Assembly: GCA_009761415.1 (NCBI GenBank)
Contig: QUOL01000004.1
Span: 310,001 to 374,000, forward strand
DNA: 64,000 nt
Reading direction: 5' to 3'
Origin: Sarcomyxa edulis
Lineage: Eukaryota > Basidiomycota > Agaricomycetes > Agaricales > Mycenaceae
The position numbers were made by a program, and so were the translations under genes. Within the stretch, counting starts at the first letter, position 1; each line of letters begins with the position of its first letter. Below the pieces are notes generated by a model that was not told the origin of the DNA, did no database searches, and saw nothing but the letters and a program-made list of their open reading frames with translations. Below, piece by piece: positions 11,522 through 21,941 of the stretch.

Positions 11522-11996
11522 CTAGAAACCCTTTGGATTGGTCCGCAGAGTCAACTGGCAAAACATATGGTCAAGTCGGACACTCTGTAGAGGAGACACG
11601 GAGACTACTCACGCGAGTCCACTTGGGTACTTTATGGATCCCTTTCCGGTATCCTCTGTCATGAGGAGAGAACACAGTGTATTTGTCTCTAGCGGGCATT
11701 TCATGTTCTTTTGGCAGTTCGAGTGCTTTGACCTAGGGAAGAATAAGTATTCGCTCAGAAAGAATGCATTCCAGACTCACCAGTGCACCACATTCAACCC
11801 CACTAGCCCTGACTGCCTCTATGACTGCATCGACTTTCTTCAGTCGGGATCGAGCGTTAGCTTTTCGAGTAACGGATAGTTTCCATGGGGTCTTCCTGTA
11901 AGAGTCTCAGTGACTCATATATCTTCTGAAAAGCCAATATACACACCAGAGGAGACCGACAGAGTTTACATTAGACGCTCTGAACGCGCCAAACAT
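11522..11996 (-). CDS. MRPL31: Mitochondrial large-subunit ribosomal protein mL60 (MRPL31)
   Basis: This fungal-specific protein belongs to the mitochondrial large ribosomal subunit. Four minus-strand exons (11996-11947, 11895-11781, 11732-11613, 11554-11522) give 105 aa, the usual small size. The sequence matches the family throughout: MFGAFRAS at the N-terminus, LLWKTPWKLSVTRKANARSR, KKVDAVIEAVRASGVE, LPKEHEMPARDKYTVFSPHD, RGYRKGIHKVPKWTR and the end LTLRTNPKGF. All three introns are GT-AG and 48-58 nt. The start codon is only 103 bp from the SF3A1 start codon on the opposite strand, so the two probably share a promoter. Because of its short exons it is easily missed. Confidence 0.93.
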
Positions 11997-12099
11997 GAGT
12001 GCTCGAAGTGAGAGTTGAGGTCGCCAAATCGGAGTACCAAAAATCTATTCAGGACTCTCATCAACTATCCTCGCACTCAACTACTGATTCCGCCAAGTC
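11997..12099. promoter_or_regulatory. Bidirectional promoter, mL60 / SF3A1
   Basis: Only 103 bp separate the divergent start codons of mL60 (minus) and SF3A1 (plus). Both leaders and core promoters must overlap here or extend into the neighbouring gene. No TATA box stands out. Confidence 0.6.
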
Positions 12100-14804
12100 A
12101 TGGCCGAAACAGCCTTGGTTCTAACGAGCAATGGGCATGCCAATGGACATGCAGACGTCGACATGGACTATGTCACCAAAGACAGGTTTGCAAGTGGCCT
12201 CATCCTTCCACCGCCTGAAATCAAATGTGAGCAACTCACTTACTTCTCTCTCTTCAGCTCATCATTCTTATACCTGGATATTGAACAGCTGTGATTGACC
12301 GAACGGCTCTCTTCGTTGCTCGATCTGCCAACCCTCCTCAATTCGAGGACAAAATTCGTGAAGGACAACGTACAGATCCAAAGTTCTCGTTTCTAAACCC
12401 TGCCGATCCCTATCATGCCTACTATCGGCACAAGATGGACAAAATCGCCCAGGGAGACCTTGGAGATGAGTCTGCGCAAGACAAGGGCGAAAAAGGAGAC
12501 GGCGAAGAGGAACCTACTCAACCCGTTGATATTGGAACCGAACCTCCACCACCAGAATTTATCATGGACTTGCCCAACATCAGTTCAATCGATCTGTGCG
12601 TCGTTATCTTCAGTCATATCTCTCCATATAACATCACTGAAATTTGTTGGGAATCAGGGATATCATGAAACTGACTGCACTCTTCACTGCTCGGCGAGGA
12701 CGTAGTTTCCTTGCTAATCTATCCTCGCGAGAGGGAAGGAATTATCAGTTTGACTTCCTCCGACCGACTCACTCCCTGTTTGGCTATTTCAACCGATTGG
12801 TAGAACAGTATACGAAGGTTCTACATCCTACGAAGGACATGTTGGAGCAACTCAAGGAACGCACCCAGGAGAGTGCTCGCTGGACAACACTCGAGCTTGC
12901 ACGAAATCACGCCAAATGGGAACGTAATAAACAGGAGAAGGATAAGAAACGTCAAGATGACCAGGAAGCTGAGAAAAGTACGCTATCCCCCCATAGTTCA
13001 CCAATTTCTGACAGTGCTGATATGACCCATATCATAGTTGCCTTCGCCGAGATTGACTGGCATGACTACGCAATTGTCCAAACAATTGAGTTCACTGCAG
13101 CTGATGCCAATTCCGAACTCCCTCCCCCAATGAGCGTACAAGAAGTTGAGAACATGACTTTGGCTCAGAAGAGAATGGCGGCCATGATCATGGAGAACAC
13201 AGTGGATGATGTCGAGGCTCATCGTGCCCGCCAAGCAGCTGCAGAGGCAGAGGCGGCAGCGGCAGTCGGAGGTGCTGGTATCGGTGGGAATGAAGATGCG
13301 GCCATGGAAGAGAGTGACGAGGAGGATGAAGAGGCACAGGCAAGGAGGAAACATGCAGAAGAGGATCGCGCCAGGGAAATTGAACGAGCCAAGGCGTTAC
13401 AGGCCAGCTCGGTCAATACTGCTGGACCCATGAAGATTCGGACAGATTATGTTCCTAAACGTGAGTATTTTACAGATGTCCACTACCAGATCACTAATTA
13501 CATATTCTATAGTGGGTAACAAGAATACTAAGGCCGCTATGACGACTTGCACGATTTGTGGTCAACAAATACCCATCGATGAACTAGATGAGCACATGCG
13601 TATTGAGTTGCTCGATCCCAAATGGAAGGAACAACGAGACGTCTTGGAAATTCGTAAAGCTCAAGCGTCTGAACTTCAACGTGGTGCTAATGTGAGCTCG
13701 TCGTTGAGAAATCTCGCGCGAACACGTGTGGATATCTTTGGTGCTGAAGCGGACGAGGAACGGCGGAAAAAGGAGGAGGAGGAAGAACGCGAGAAGCGGA
13801 AAGAGAGGGAAAAAGTTGTTTGGGATGGTCATACTGCGTCCAAGGCCAACACACTCGACAAATTCTCTATGAACGTCAACTTCGACGAACAGATTGCTGC
13901 TATCCATCGTGCCAAAGGTCTTGGGCCGTAGGTTTCCCTTCTTTTTCAATCGAATCTCGTATTCTGATTGGTATTCTGGTTTCTGTTTTTAGACAAGACG
14001 CCAGTGCCATTGGCCCTGGAATTGGGCCCTCCGCAGGGCCACCTACAATGGCTTCATTACCTCCCGCGCCCGCATCATTACCACCACCACCTCAGGCTTC
14101 TGGTGCTCCTGGATATTCTGCGGCCACGATTTCATCTGGACCCCAACCCGCCTCGCTGTATCCTAATCAACCTCCGCCCGTCATGTTGCCGCCACTTCAT
14201 TACCAAGGTATGGACGCCGCGCAACCCTTTGGATACCAGCCACCGGTTGGCGTTCCAGTCCCTCCTGGTATGCATCCTGCTCGTATGGCTGCCTTGGCTG
14301 CCGCCGGATCTGGACAAAATCCCTCACAAGGTATGGTTCGATCGGCAGACCAAATGGATGGATCTGGAATAGACGATCTTCCACCTGCTAAAAGGCAGAG
14401 AGTTGCGAAGATGCCAGGTAGTCAGATATACCCCGAAGATGATTGGATTAGTATGCATCCTGTAAGCAAAAAAATCTTCGATTTCCTATCTTTGTAGCTG
14501 ACAAAGGTCACGTTCATGCTTCTAGCATCCCATCTCACTAAAAGTGCAGCTTCCCGACGATCCTTCGAAGCCTGAATGGAAGTTAGACGGGAGCATCGTG
14601 ACGATCCCTGATCTACCTTTGAACTTGCTTGTTTCTACGCTTCGTGATCGTATTCTGCAAGTCACGGGGAGCAGCGTTCCAGCATCGAGGATCCGACTTT
14701 CTTACGCAGGAAAGATGCTCACGAACGCTAGTTCGATTGCGATATACAATTTGGAAGATGAGGAGCTTCTTGTGTTCAGCGTGAGGGACGCGAAGAAGAA
14801 GTAA
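12100..14804 (+). CDS. PRP21: Splicing factor 3A subunit 1 (SF3A1 / Prp21)
   Basis: SF3A1 is part of the U2 snRNP SF3a complex needed for pre-spliceosome assembly. Seven exons (12100-12226, 12289-12595, 12658-12977, 13038-13460, 13513-13927, 13993-14461, 14526-14804) sum to 779 aa. Two SURP modules are clear: SVIDRTALFVARSANPPQFE with FLNPADPYHAYYRHK, and DIMKLTALFTARRGRSFL with FDFLRPTHSLFGYFNRLV. Next come the PRP21 region with FAEIDWHDYAIVQTIEF and TCTICGQQIPIDELDEHMRI, a Pro-rich stretch, a basic PPAKRQR patch and a C-terminal ubiquitin-like domain ending YNLEDEELLVFSVRDAKKK. All modules are in the family order, so it looks complete and functional. Confidence 0.96.
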
Positions 14805-15051
14805 CGTTTCAGTAATATTTCTTGAGACTATTGATTATGCATTTGTATGCCGTATTGAACAACCTGATTCTGTATATGAGACCGTAGTAGTATGGAGTGC
14901 TGCACAATAGTCCGTGTAAACGAATACGGTATGTGCGAGAAGAATTACAATGCCTGGGTCTTTCTCCCCTCGGAACCCCTCTGAAAACCCGAGTAGAAAG
15001 CGTGAAAGCGAGAGAGCGAGATTAGCGAAAGATGCGAGAGGATGAGTGATG

Positions 15052-15597
15052 CTACAAGAGACCAGCTATGTTTGGTTCTGAGCGTGATTTGATGGGTGCG
15101 AATACTGTGACAGGAGCGTTCATGCGAAGACGAACGAGAGGAGGTGAGGATGGTGCGTAGGCGTTCTTTGGGATATGCGAGTCGGATCTCCTCATCCTCT
15201 GCGGTCTATCCTGATCTCTACTTCTCATCTGGATGACAGAGGGATCCGAGGAAGAGTGTGAAAGTGCGCCTGCGCCTCCTCCTACACTGTGTCTTTTGCA
15301 GCTTCTAGATCTCGCCTGCGTAGTTGCGTCAATAGGGATAGTGTCCTGCAACCATTGCTCGTCTTCTTTTGATGGAGATTGGGAGGTAGAACTCGCTCGT
15401 TGGAATATGCTCTGAGGTGAATTAAGATACGGAGATCGGAGCAGTGATGGTGGTATTGGGATGTGCATTGGAGCGACGTAGAGTGATTTGGTACGATTCA
15501 TGGGCGCTGGGTGTCGTGGAGAACGATCTCTAGACGATGAAGGACGTCCAGAAGATGAAGCAGAACCAGAAGGGTGAGACGCAGAGTGAAGAGACAT
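15052..15597 (-). CDS. Hypothetical Ser/Pro/Arg-rich protein
   Basis: A single uninterrupted 181-codon frame starts at an ATG and has low-complexity composition rich in Ser, Pro and Arg. It shows repeated phospho-site-like segments (SRDRSPRHPAP, RRSDSHIPKNAYAPSSPP, SRSEPNIAGLL) and no domain, signal peptide or membrane segment. The composition is biased but the frame is long and free of stops, and repeated RSxS patterns suggest a disordered kinase or 14-3-3 substrate. This is inference only. I do not recognise it. It lies between SF3A1 and the UBC6-like gene. Confidence 0.5.
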   Translation of the reverse strand: MSLHSASHPSGSASSSGRPSSSRDRSPRHPAPMNRTKSLYVAPMHIPIPPSLLRSPYLNSPQSIFQRASSTSQSPSKEDEQWLQDTIPIDATTQARSRSCKRHSVGGGAGALSHSSSDPSVIQMRSRDQDRPQRMRRSDSHIPKNAYAPSSPPLVRLRMNAPVTVFAPIKSRSEPNIAGLL

Positions 15598-15990
15598 GGG
15601 GGGATCGAGGAGAGGGCGAGGATAGGGGGGAGTTGAAATGCCTTTATATGTATAATTTTTTTAGGGGCGAAACACGGCTCGGACTGCACTGTCTTGAACC
15701 TAAAGCTGCCTAAAGGAATCGTTGATGGTTGTAGAGGCGAGACTTTTAAATGCGGGATATCCATTCGAGACACAAGGGCATAGATCGTCGCGGTCTCTCT
15801 ATAGCTACCAGGCCACTAGCGCTCACTTTACATCAGGCCTGAGACCGGAGAAGTCGTTACCTACAGGTCGAGACTCAGGGGAAGAGAAGGACGAAAGGAC
15901 GGCTGAGGACGGGGAGAGAAGTAGAAGTCCAATCAAATTCAAGCCTATCTACAATTTCAAATCCGACGGCAAGCTCTAGATCCTTATACT
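15598..15990. other. Intergenic spacer upstream of the Ser-rich gene
   Basis: About 390 bp between the Ser-rich frame and the UBC6-like stop codon. No gene seen. It probably contains the promoter of the former and the 3' end of the latter. Confidence 0.4.
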
Positions 15991-17293
15991 TCAGTACAAC
16001 CTTCGGAAAATCAGGGCGCATACCAAGACCAATAGAACGCATATAGCTGTGTCGAGCAGGAGAGGAACACGATGTGTCGTTGGTCGAGACGTCGTCGTAA
16101 CAGCTTGTCCTCGGGGAAGCGTAGAGCCTCGAGTGGCTGGAATGGTTTCGAGGGTGACAGAAGCTGGGGAATCAAGTCTTGAATTTGTCGTTTGCGGAAC
16201 AGGTTGTAATTCAATCGCAGTTGGGACGACCTCGCTCATCCCAGAATTATTTCGTAGCTCGATGGAGGGTTGCGAATCTGAGGAATGCGCAGGAAGTGGC
16301 GGTGAGACATCCTGAGACAGCGCTGGGGTCGGAATTTCTGAGACAGTGTTTGCCGCATCGGGGTCTGGCAGAAGTTCCAGATTTGACTGTTTACAGTGCG
16401 GACATGTCCAATGTCGTGACCTGAGATAATTCTTAACGCGAATGGAACGGTAGCAAAGGAAGTTCTCACAAATCCGCTAGCCGTCTGCGTTCTGTGGCCG
16501 GGTACTCAATGGATCCAACACCGACCGCCGCCTGACCTTTCAGCGGGAAGAAACCTTGAAGACCAATAATGGCTGACGGAAAGGGGGTGCGTGAGCCTTG
16601 CTATGAAATACGTCAAGGGTGGACAGAAACCGACCAGTTCGAACGCCCCATGCAGGTTGCCAAAGCTCTTCATGATCTGTAGTTCGGAATACAAAGGTGA
16701 GGAACCCTGATCGAAGTTCGCCTGATGACATGACATGACGCACAACTGGTAAAACTGATGCAAATCTACAATATACGCAGTATAATTTTGGGGTCAGAGT
16801 CGTTGCAGGTTGGTCTCTATTGGAAATACGACGCACCTTCGTATTGAGCTCGAACCGGCCATTAGGTGTCAACATCATCAGAGACGGGGGTCGAAATGGG
16901 TATTCAGCCGGTAACATGATGCGGAAATGATAGAGACCTCCTTCGAATTCTGTTCCTGCGGGTCCACGTAATGTACAGTGCCATTCCTACACGCAATATA
17001 ATGCGTTTATTGACATAAGATCTAGAAACTGAAGTATGGGAACTCACGAATATGTCATCCTAATGATCAAAGCGCAGATGTGGGTCTTGCTTGGGGGAAG
17101 GAAATGTGAAACCGACGTACCTCGAGGGGTGCTGCAGAGTAGTCTGTGCAGGGATCATTTGCAAGTTCTCTGGCTTCCTGCATGATGCGTTTAACGGCTG
17201 GATAGTGGTCGTTCAGTAGCAGATGCAGATATGGAACGAAGATGCCATGTACTTACCAGAGTTGTTCTTGTTCATGGATGAGAGGGAAGACAT
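15991..17293 (-). CDS. UBC6: Tail-anchored ubiquitin-conjugating enzyme E2, UBC6/UBE2J type
   Basis: UBC6/UBE2J enzymes sit in the ER membrane and serve ER-associated degradation. Eight exons (17293-17257, 17197-17121, 17059-17048, 16986-16837, 16765-16744, 16676-16635, 16572-16470, 16420-15991) sum to 290 aa. Two are microexons: 12 nt encoding DDIF and 22 nt around the active site. The E2 core shows EWHCTLRGPAGTEFEGGLYH, MLPAEYPFRPPSLMMLTPNG, the catalytic Cys in NTKICISFTSYHEELWQPAW, and GFFPLKGQAAVGVGSIEYPA. After a disordered linker, a single C-terminal hydrophobic helix (LLLDTAICVLLVLVCALIF) followed by RRLY is a classic tail anchor. Complete. Divergent from MRP10, with about 230 bp between starts. 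Confidence 0.93.
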
Positions 17294-17522
17294 CTTGAAG
17301 GATATAGTTAAGGAGAGATGTGTACCAGACAGAGCTGCAGTGAATGTTATGGGTTGACGTGGAAGTTTATGTGGAGTTATTATCTATAGCACATGCCACA
17401 GACTCGGGAATAGTCACAAGAGTGCATGATGTCACACGTGACATCTGTGACAATACAGTGCTCGCCGTCGTTGGCCGCGTCGAACTCGAGCTCAAGTCGG
17501 ATTTTGGTCGAACTCTTCTACG
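17294..17522. promoter_or_regulatory. Bidirectional promoter, UBC6-like / MRP10
   Basis: 229 bp between divergent start codons. The sequence ATGTCACACGTGACATCTGTGACA near 17427-17450 contains a CACGTG E-box inside the near-palindrome TGTCACACGTGACA, a candidate bHLH site. Confidence 0.5.
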
Positions 17523-17898
17523 ATGTCTGCCACTTCGACTTCCTTGCACATTGCAAGAGTCAGTGTCCGCCACAAAAAAGGTATCTCATCTCCTCTCTAT
17601 CTTCGGTCATTATTGACCCCCTGGTTCTCACTGTAGCGCGCGCTGTTGAACCCTGCGTTCCTCAAGTCAGTACCCTTCTTGGTTGCTGGGCTGCGACAGG
17701 GGATACCCTCAACAAAGAAGCATGCGTGGAAGCTACCGCAAAACTTTTTGAATGCATGCGGGTCTTGGTACGTCAATCCTTCTTCTACCAACAACTGTGC
17801 TTATACGAATGTCCCTGTCCTTCTAGCCTATGAACACCAAGAGGCGGGCTTCTTCTATAAATCACAATCTGTATAGGCTACAGAAGATTTTAAAATGA
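17523..17898 (+). CDS. MRP10: Mitochondrial small-subunit ribosomal protein mS37 (MRP10)
   Basis: MRP10/CHCHD1 is a twin-CX9C protein of the mitochondrial small ribosomal subunit. Three exons (17523-17580, 17637-17767, 17827-17898) give 86 aa. The two CX9C motifs are explicit, CVPQVSTLLGC and CVEATAKLFEC, so the protein can form the CHCH hairpin in the intermembrane space by the Mia40 pathway. The C-terminus KRRASSINHNLYRLQKILK is a typical Mrp10 basic tail. The two introns are 56 and 59 nt with GT-AG borders. Very short exons make it easy to miss. Confidence 0.92.
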
Positions 17899-18664
17899 CC
17901 AGAATGGCTATTGTTTGCACATGGTCTTGCGACACACAGCCCTTTCGCATTCCTTCAGCAATATATGATCGTTCGTTCTCAAACATCTGTCTTGCCTTAA
18001 AACCTGTCGTACCAGATCCATGACTCAAACGGCATGACTGTCCCTATCCACCTGAATAGCTGGAGCTTTCGGCGTTTTCTCCGCCAGATCTTCTAAACTG
18101 TCCGTCTCGCGGTGGAAGGTCGGGGTTTTTAACGCTCCTCCTACATAACGACGGGGGACGGAAACCAGTATGGTCGTGGTAGTCATTTTATAGATCCTCC
18201 TTTTCATCTTAGCTCGAACTGCATCAACATGCCGTTGTCTACAGGAACCAAAGGTGAGTGTGCTCGCCGCGTTTCTCCCAGAATTATATGACGACCTTCC
18301 TTTAGGCTGCACGTTGACGTTAAACGCGAGTCTGTACACCTGCCGTGCCTTCTCTGGTGTGTTTGTCCGGCTCTTATACTAACATCCGGTCCTAAGGGTA
18401 ACACCGCTCAAGCCTTGTCACCGTACGAATGCCAAAACTATCTCATTAGGATCTAATCCGATCTTTGCTGACTGAGTCTTACGAGCTCGTTCCAAACCGA
18501 ACATGACTGACTCTTCCCCCTGTCACGACAGATGCGGCGTACACACACCTTGTCTCAAGAACAAAAACGGCAATAGCCCAGGCTCGATGCGTACGTAAGC
18601 CATAGTACTTAAAGACCGCATTCAAAAGTGTTCCAGTTCCCTCACTTTCTTTCGACCCGTCACC
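17899..18664. other. Intergenic region with one small open frame
   Basis: No recognised gene. A minus-strand ATG frame at 18186-18025 would encode 53 aa (MTTTTILVSVPRRYVGGALK at the start). It is stop-free but matches no family I know and has no clear splice context. The right end should hold the promoter of the NYN-domain gene. Confidence 0.35.
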
Positions 18665-20412
18665 ATGCACGGACAAGATGATGTTGCCATATTTTGGGAC
18701 TACGGTTGGTAACCAACTAGCCCTCGCAGGCATCACCACTCAATTTTTCATGCTGCAGAGAATTGCCCTCCTGCCTCGTGCTCTTCAGGCTACGACGTCG
18801 TGAGCAATATTCGGCGCGTGGCTCATACCTTTGGAACCGTAAAACTTTTCAAAGCATACTTCGACTTCTCCGAACAATCCACTTCCGCCAAATCCCTCAC
18901 ACTCCGTTCCGAGTTGCAATGTTCGGGCCTCTCCTTGGCTGACTGCCCCCACAACGGCAGGAAGGATGTCGCTGACAAGATGATCATCGGTATGTCCCCT
19001 TCTCCCATCACGTCCCCTGTGACTACCCCGCGCATGTACAACCAACGTTCTTGCAATCAAATCTTATAGTTGATATGATGACATACGCAATTGACAATCC
19101 TGCGCCGTGCACTCTCATTCTGATCTCTGGTGACCGTGACTTTGCGTATGCTGTAGCTACGCTTCGCCTTCGAAAGTATAACGTGGTCATTATCTCCCAT
19201 CCAGTACCAGGAGCCCACGTCAGCTTGAAAGCTCACGCTTCTGCGTATTTTGATTGGGTCATCGTAGGGAAGGGTACTAATGGTGATGGAAGTCGTTCTC
19301 CTGAGGAGACTGAACGAAATAATCGCAAAGAGGATGCTGGGAATCTACCACATGGCAGGCCTGGTATCCCGTCGACGCCATCTTCCCCCACGGCAGTCCG
19401 ATCACGTTCTGCGACATCTACTAGTAGTGGCCATCTAGGGCGTGGCGCCGTCGATTATAGTTTGACAACGCCGAGCCCAAAATCAAACGTCCACGCTCGA
19501 AGGAAATCGTCGACGATCTCGGATGACTTCCGAGATGATATTGCGGCGGTCAGGGAACAACGAGAGACGATGTGTTTCCAGAGAAATCGGACTTCCGTTC
19601 CCGTTGCAGAGGCAGAGGTTCCAGGATATCTTGAACAATACCCATATGCCGAGAATCAACCTACTTCACGGTCGTTCACGAATCTATCTCATGGTACGAT
19701 GGGCATGGGACCCGCCGTTGAAGAACGTGATCCTTGCCAGCATTTTACGGACGTCGGGACTTTCGATTCCTTCCCAACGAGGTGCCCGAGCGTAGCGCTA
19801 CCTGGACAGCCGGCGTGTCCGGGCGGTCCCTGGATGAATCCTGACGGTGATATGAAACCAAATTATCACTCTTTCACACCTTTCGCGCGACAGACGCATG
19901 CTTCCCTTCAACAGCAAAGTCAGACCATAGGCTCGACTACTGATCGACCAAAAACATCGCAAAGCATCCATCCCTTATTCTCTTCGCCTCGAATCAATTC
20001 GACATGCCCTGATGCTGTCATGTTTGGGACCCCTAACAATGTCGACAACACTGGAGATCTATCTCGAGACTTCAGAACGAGTCCCATAGCGAAGCCAGAA
20101 AAAACCTCAGATGTAAACGTCTTCCCTGGAGTCCAACCTCTCGACGTCTCAAGCGCGCAGACTCCGACTGGTTTTCCACCAAAGTTTCGACCATTGCTTG
20201 ATCAACTCGAGCGCCTGAATTCGCGAGGAGTATCCAAGCCGTTGCGTTCGGTAGTTGGATACGAACTTGTGACAAGCAATCCTCAGGTTTACCATCAGAT
20301 AGGTTTCCCCGGATTCGCACCTTATGTTTCTGCGGCAGAAAAACTTGGGTTGATACAGTTGGGTGGGCAAGGGGGGAAAGCGTGGATAACTTTGGGACAA
20401 GCCGCCCATTAG
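18665..20412 (+). CDS. NYN-domain protein with C-terminal winged-helix/LOTUS-like segment
   Basis: NYN domains are PIN-like metal-dependent RNase folds. MARF1/limkain-type proteins join them to OST-HTH/LOTUS domains to regulate mRNA. Three exons (18665-18704, 18759-18989, 19070-20412) give 537 aa. The NYN core carries the expected acids: VAIFWDYENCPP at the N-terminus, DVADKMIIVDMMTYA mid-domain and LILISGDRDFAYAVATLRLR, followed by KYNVVIISH. Residues about 180-460 are low-complexity and disordered. The last 75 residues (RGVSKPLRSVVGYELV, GFAPYVSAAEKLGLIQLGG, KAWITL) look like a winged-helix/OST-HTH module, but that call is by eye. Probably an RNA-binding nuclease or regulator; substrate unknown. 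Confidence 0.85.
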
Positions 20413-20459
20413 GTATATGCTAATGCTACAATACATATCCACGACGACGAATAGACAAT

Positions 20460-21714
20460 CTATGAATCTATAGTCGTCCACACTCGGAGCACGTCTTCGT
20501 TTTCTTCCAGCGCGTCTATCAGAGTGGCAACATTTGCAACGACCTCGTCTTCCCCCTCATTATTCTCTAGAGGGACATATATTCGTTCGCTTGCTAATAG
20601 CTCACGGCACAGTCCAGGTGCTGAGACAGCTGTCGTAAGAGTCGCCAGGGTATTCGGTGGACATGTGAACTACGAAGAGAGAACGTTGCGTTCAGTCTCT
20701 AAATCCAGACAGTTTGAACGAGAAACGGAAGACGCACCTCAAGTTCAGCGTCGTCAATGGTAGAATCCGCTGGCTCTACTTCCTCGAAATCTTCGGCCGT
20801 CGCTTCGAGCGCTACTTCTATAATGCGTTCCATTATAGGGTGATAGTCTCCTTTACCTAGACCTACTCTGACGTATCCTTTTCTTTCGAACATGAAACCA
20901 ACAGGTGCCAGCCGGGCCCTACATGCCGTTCAAAATCAACTCCACCAAATCACAACTGGAGACGCACCCATGCAGGTGAAGTATATCACGAACAGCCCGG
21001 CCAGTTCGATTGACGTTATCGGAGGTGCATTCTCTTCACAGAGTGAGAAATGGTAATTGACGACAGATTCAAAGAGCACTCACATGATCAAACCGACGGC
21101 ATTGCGTGCAGCCTCATATGTGAGAGTCTGGTCACCTCCACCTTTGCTGTCCTTCCCAGATGCCTATGTCGACCGTTAGGCGCGTGTCATAGAGGTACAA
21201 CAACATTGCACACCTTCGCTAGAGCCTTTTCGATGTTGTCTTTCGGGACACCTTGAGCTCTCGCTCTTTTAAGTACTACAAACAGCGGCATGTTCTTGTC
21301 TGGGTCTGCTGAACCGCCGGCTGAAGATATGTTAGAAGGAGATGTTGAATGTCATGAGGGAAGAGAATTACCTCGAGCTGCGACTACAATGTCCTATTCC
21401 TCTTGTCATTACGAGCAGCGAACTTGAAGAGGGCCAGAGGAATCCAACTTACGCGAGATGCTTTTGCGAAGGCAACACCTGTAGACGGATCCGATATAAA
21501 TTAGAGGATAGACATACTGGTACATATGGACGACGTACTTCTCTGAGCATCATTAGCACCCTTTTTCTGCTTTATTTTTGACCACTAGAAAATCCGGAGA
21601 ATTCAAAACGACGCGTCTGGTTGTATATCCATTGCTGCATACTTTATTGTGACCAGAAAGAGTTGCATGGGAGATGGAAAAAGATCGACGAGCGCAGAGA
21701 CGAGACAAGAACAT
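20460..21714 (-). CDS. Mitochondrial TACO1/YebC-family translational activator
   Basis: YebC/TACO1 proteins bind mitochondrial ribosomes and aid synthesis of particular subunits (COX1 in mammals; Dpc29 in yeast). Nine exons (21714-21643, 21584-21539, 21478-21453, 21393-21372, 21320-21214, 21163-21084, 21033-20968, 20918-20738, 20669-20460) sum to 269 aa. An Arg/Ser-rich presequence (MFLSRLCARRSFSISHATLS) leads into the diagnostic SGHNKWSKIKQKKGANDAQR. Then follow DIVVAARAGGSADPDKNMPL, QGVPKDNIEKALAKASG, TLTYEAARNAVGLI, ECTSDNVNRTGRAVRDILHL and the FMFERKGYVRV segment. Several exons are under 30 nt. The mitochondrial address is inferred from the presequence. Confidence 0.92.
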
Positions 21715-21941
21715 AATTTGGCAGAAACGCCCCTGCCATACTTTTCAATACCCGCATAAATATCTCTCGGATCCAATCGGCAATGCGACCTTGGTCAAGA
21801 TCATGATAATCCGCAGAAAAAATTCCATTCAACAGCATGCATGGTACTAGTATGGTACATCTGAGTCGTAAGTAAAGAGCATCATGAATACAAAAGGTCC
21901 TCATATAAAAATTGTATCTAATTTGATATAGAGTACACGTA

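Noticed and set aside
12998..13431. Long antisense frames opposite SF3A1
   Set aside because: Shadows of the Ala/Glu-rich coding strand; the sense frame has clear SURP and PRP21 motifs.
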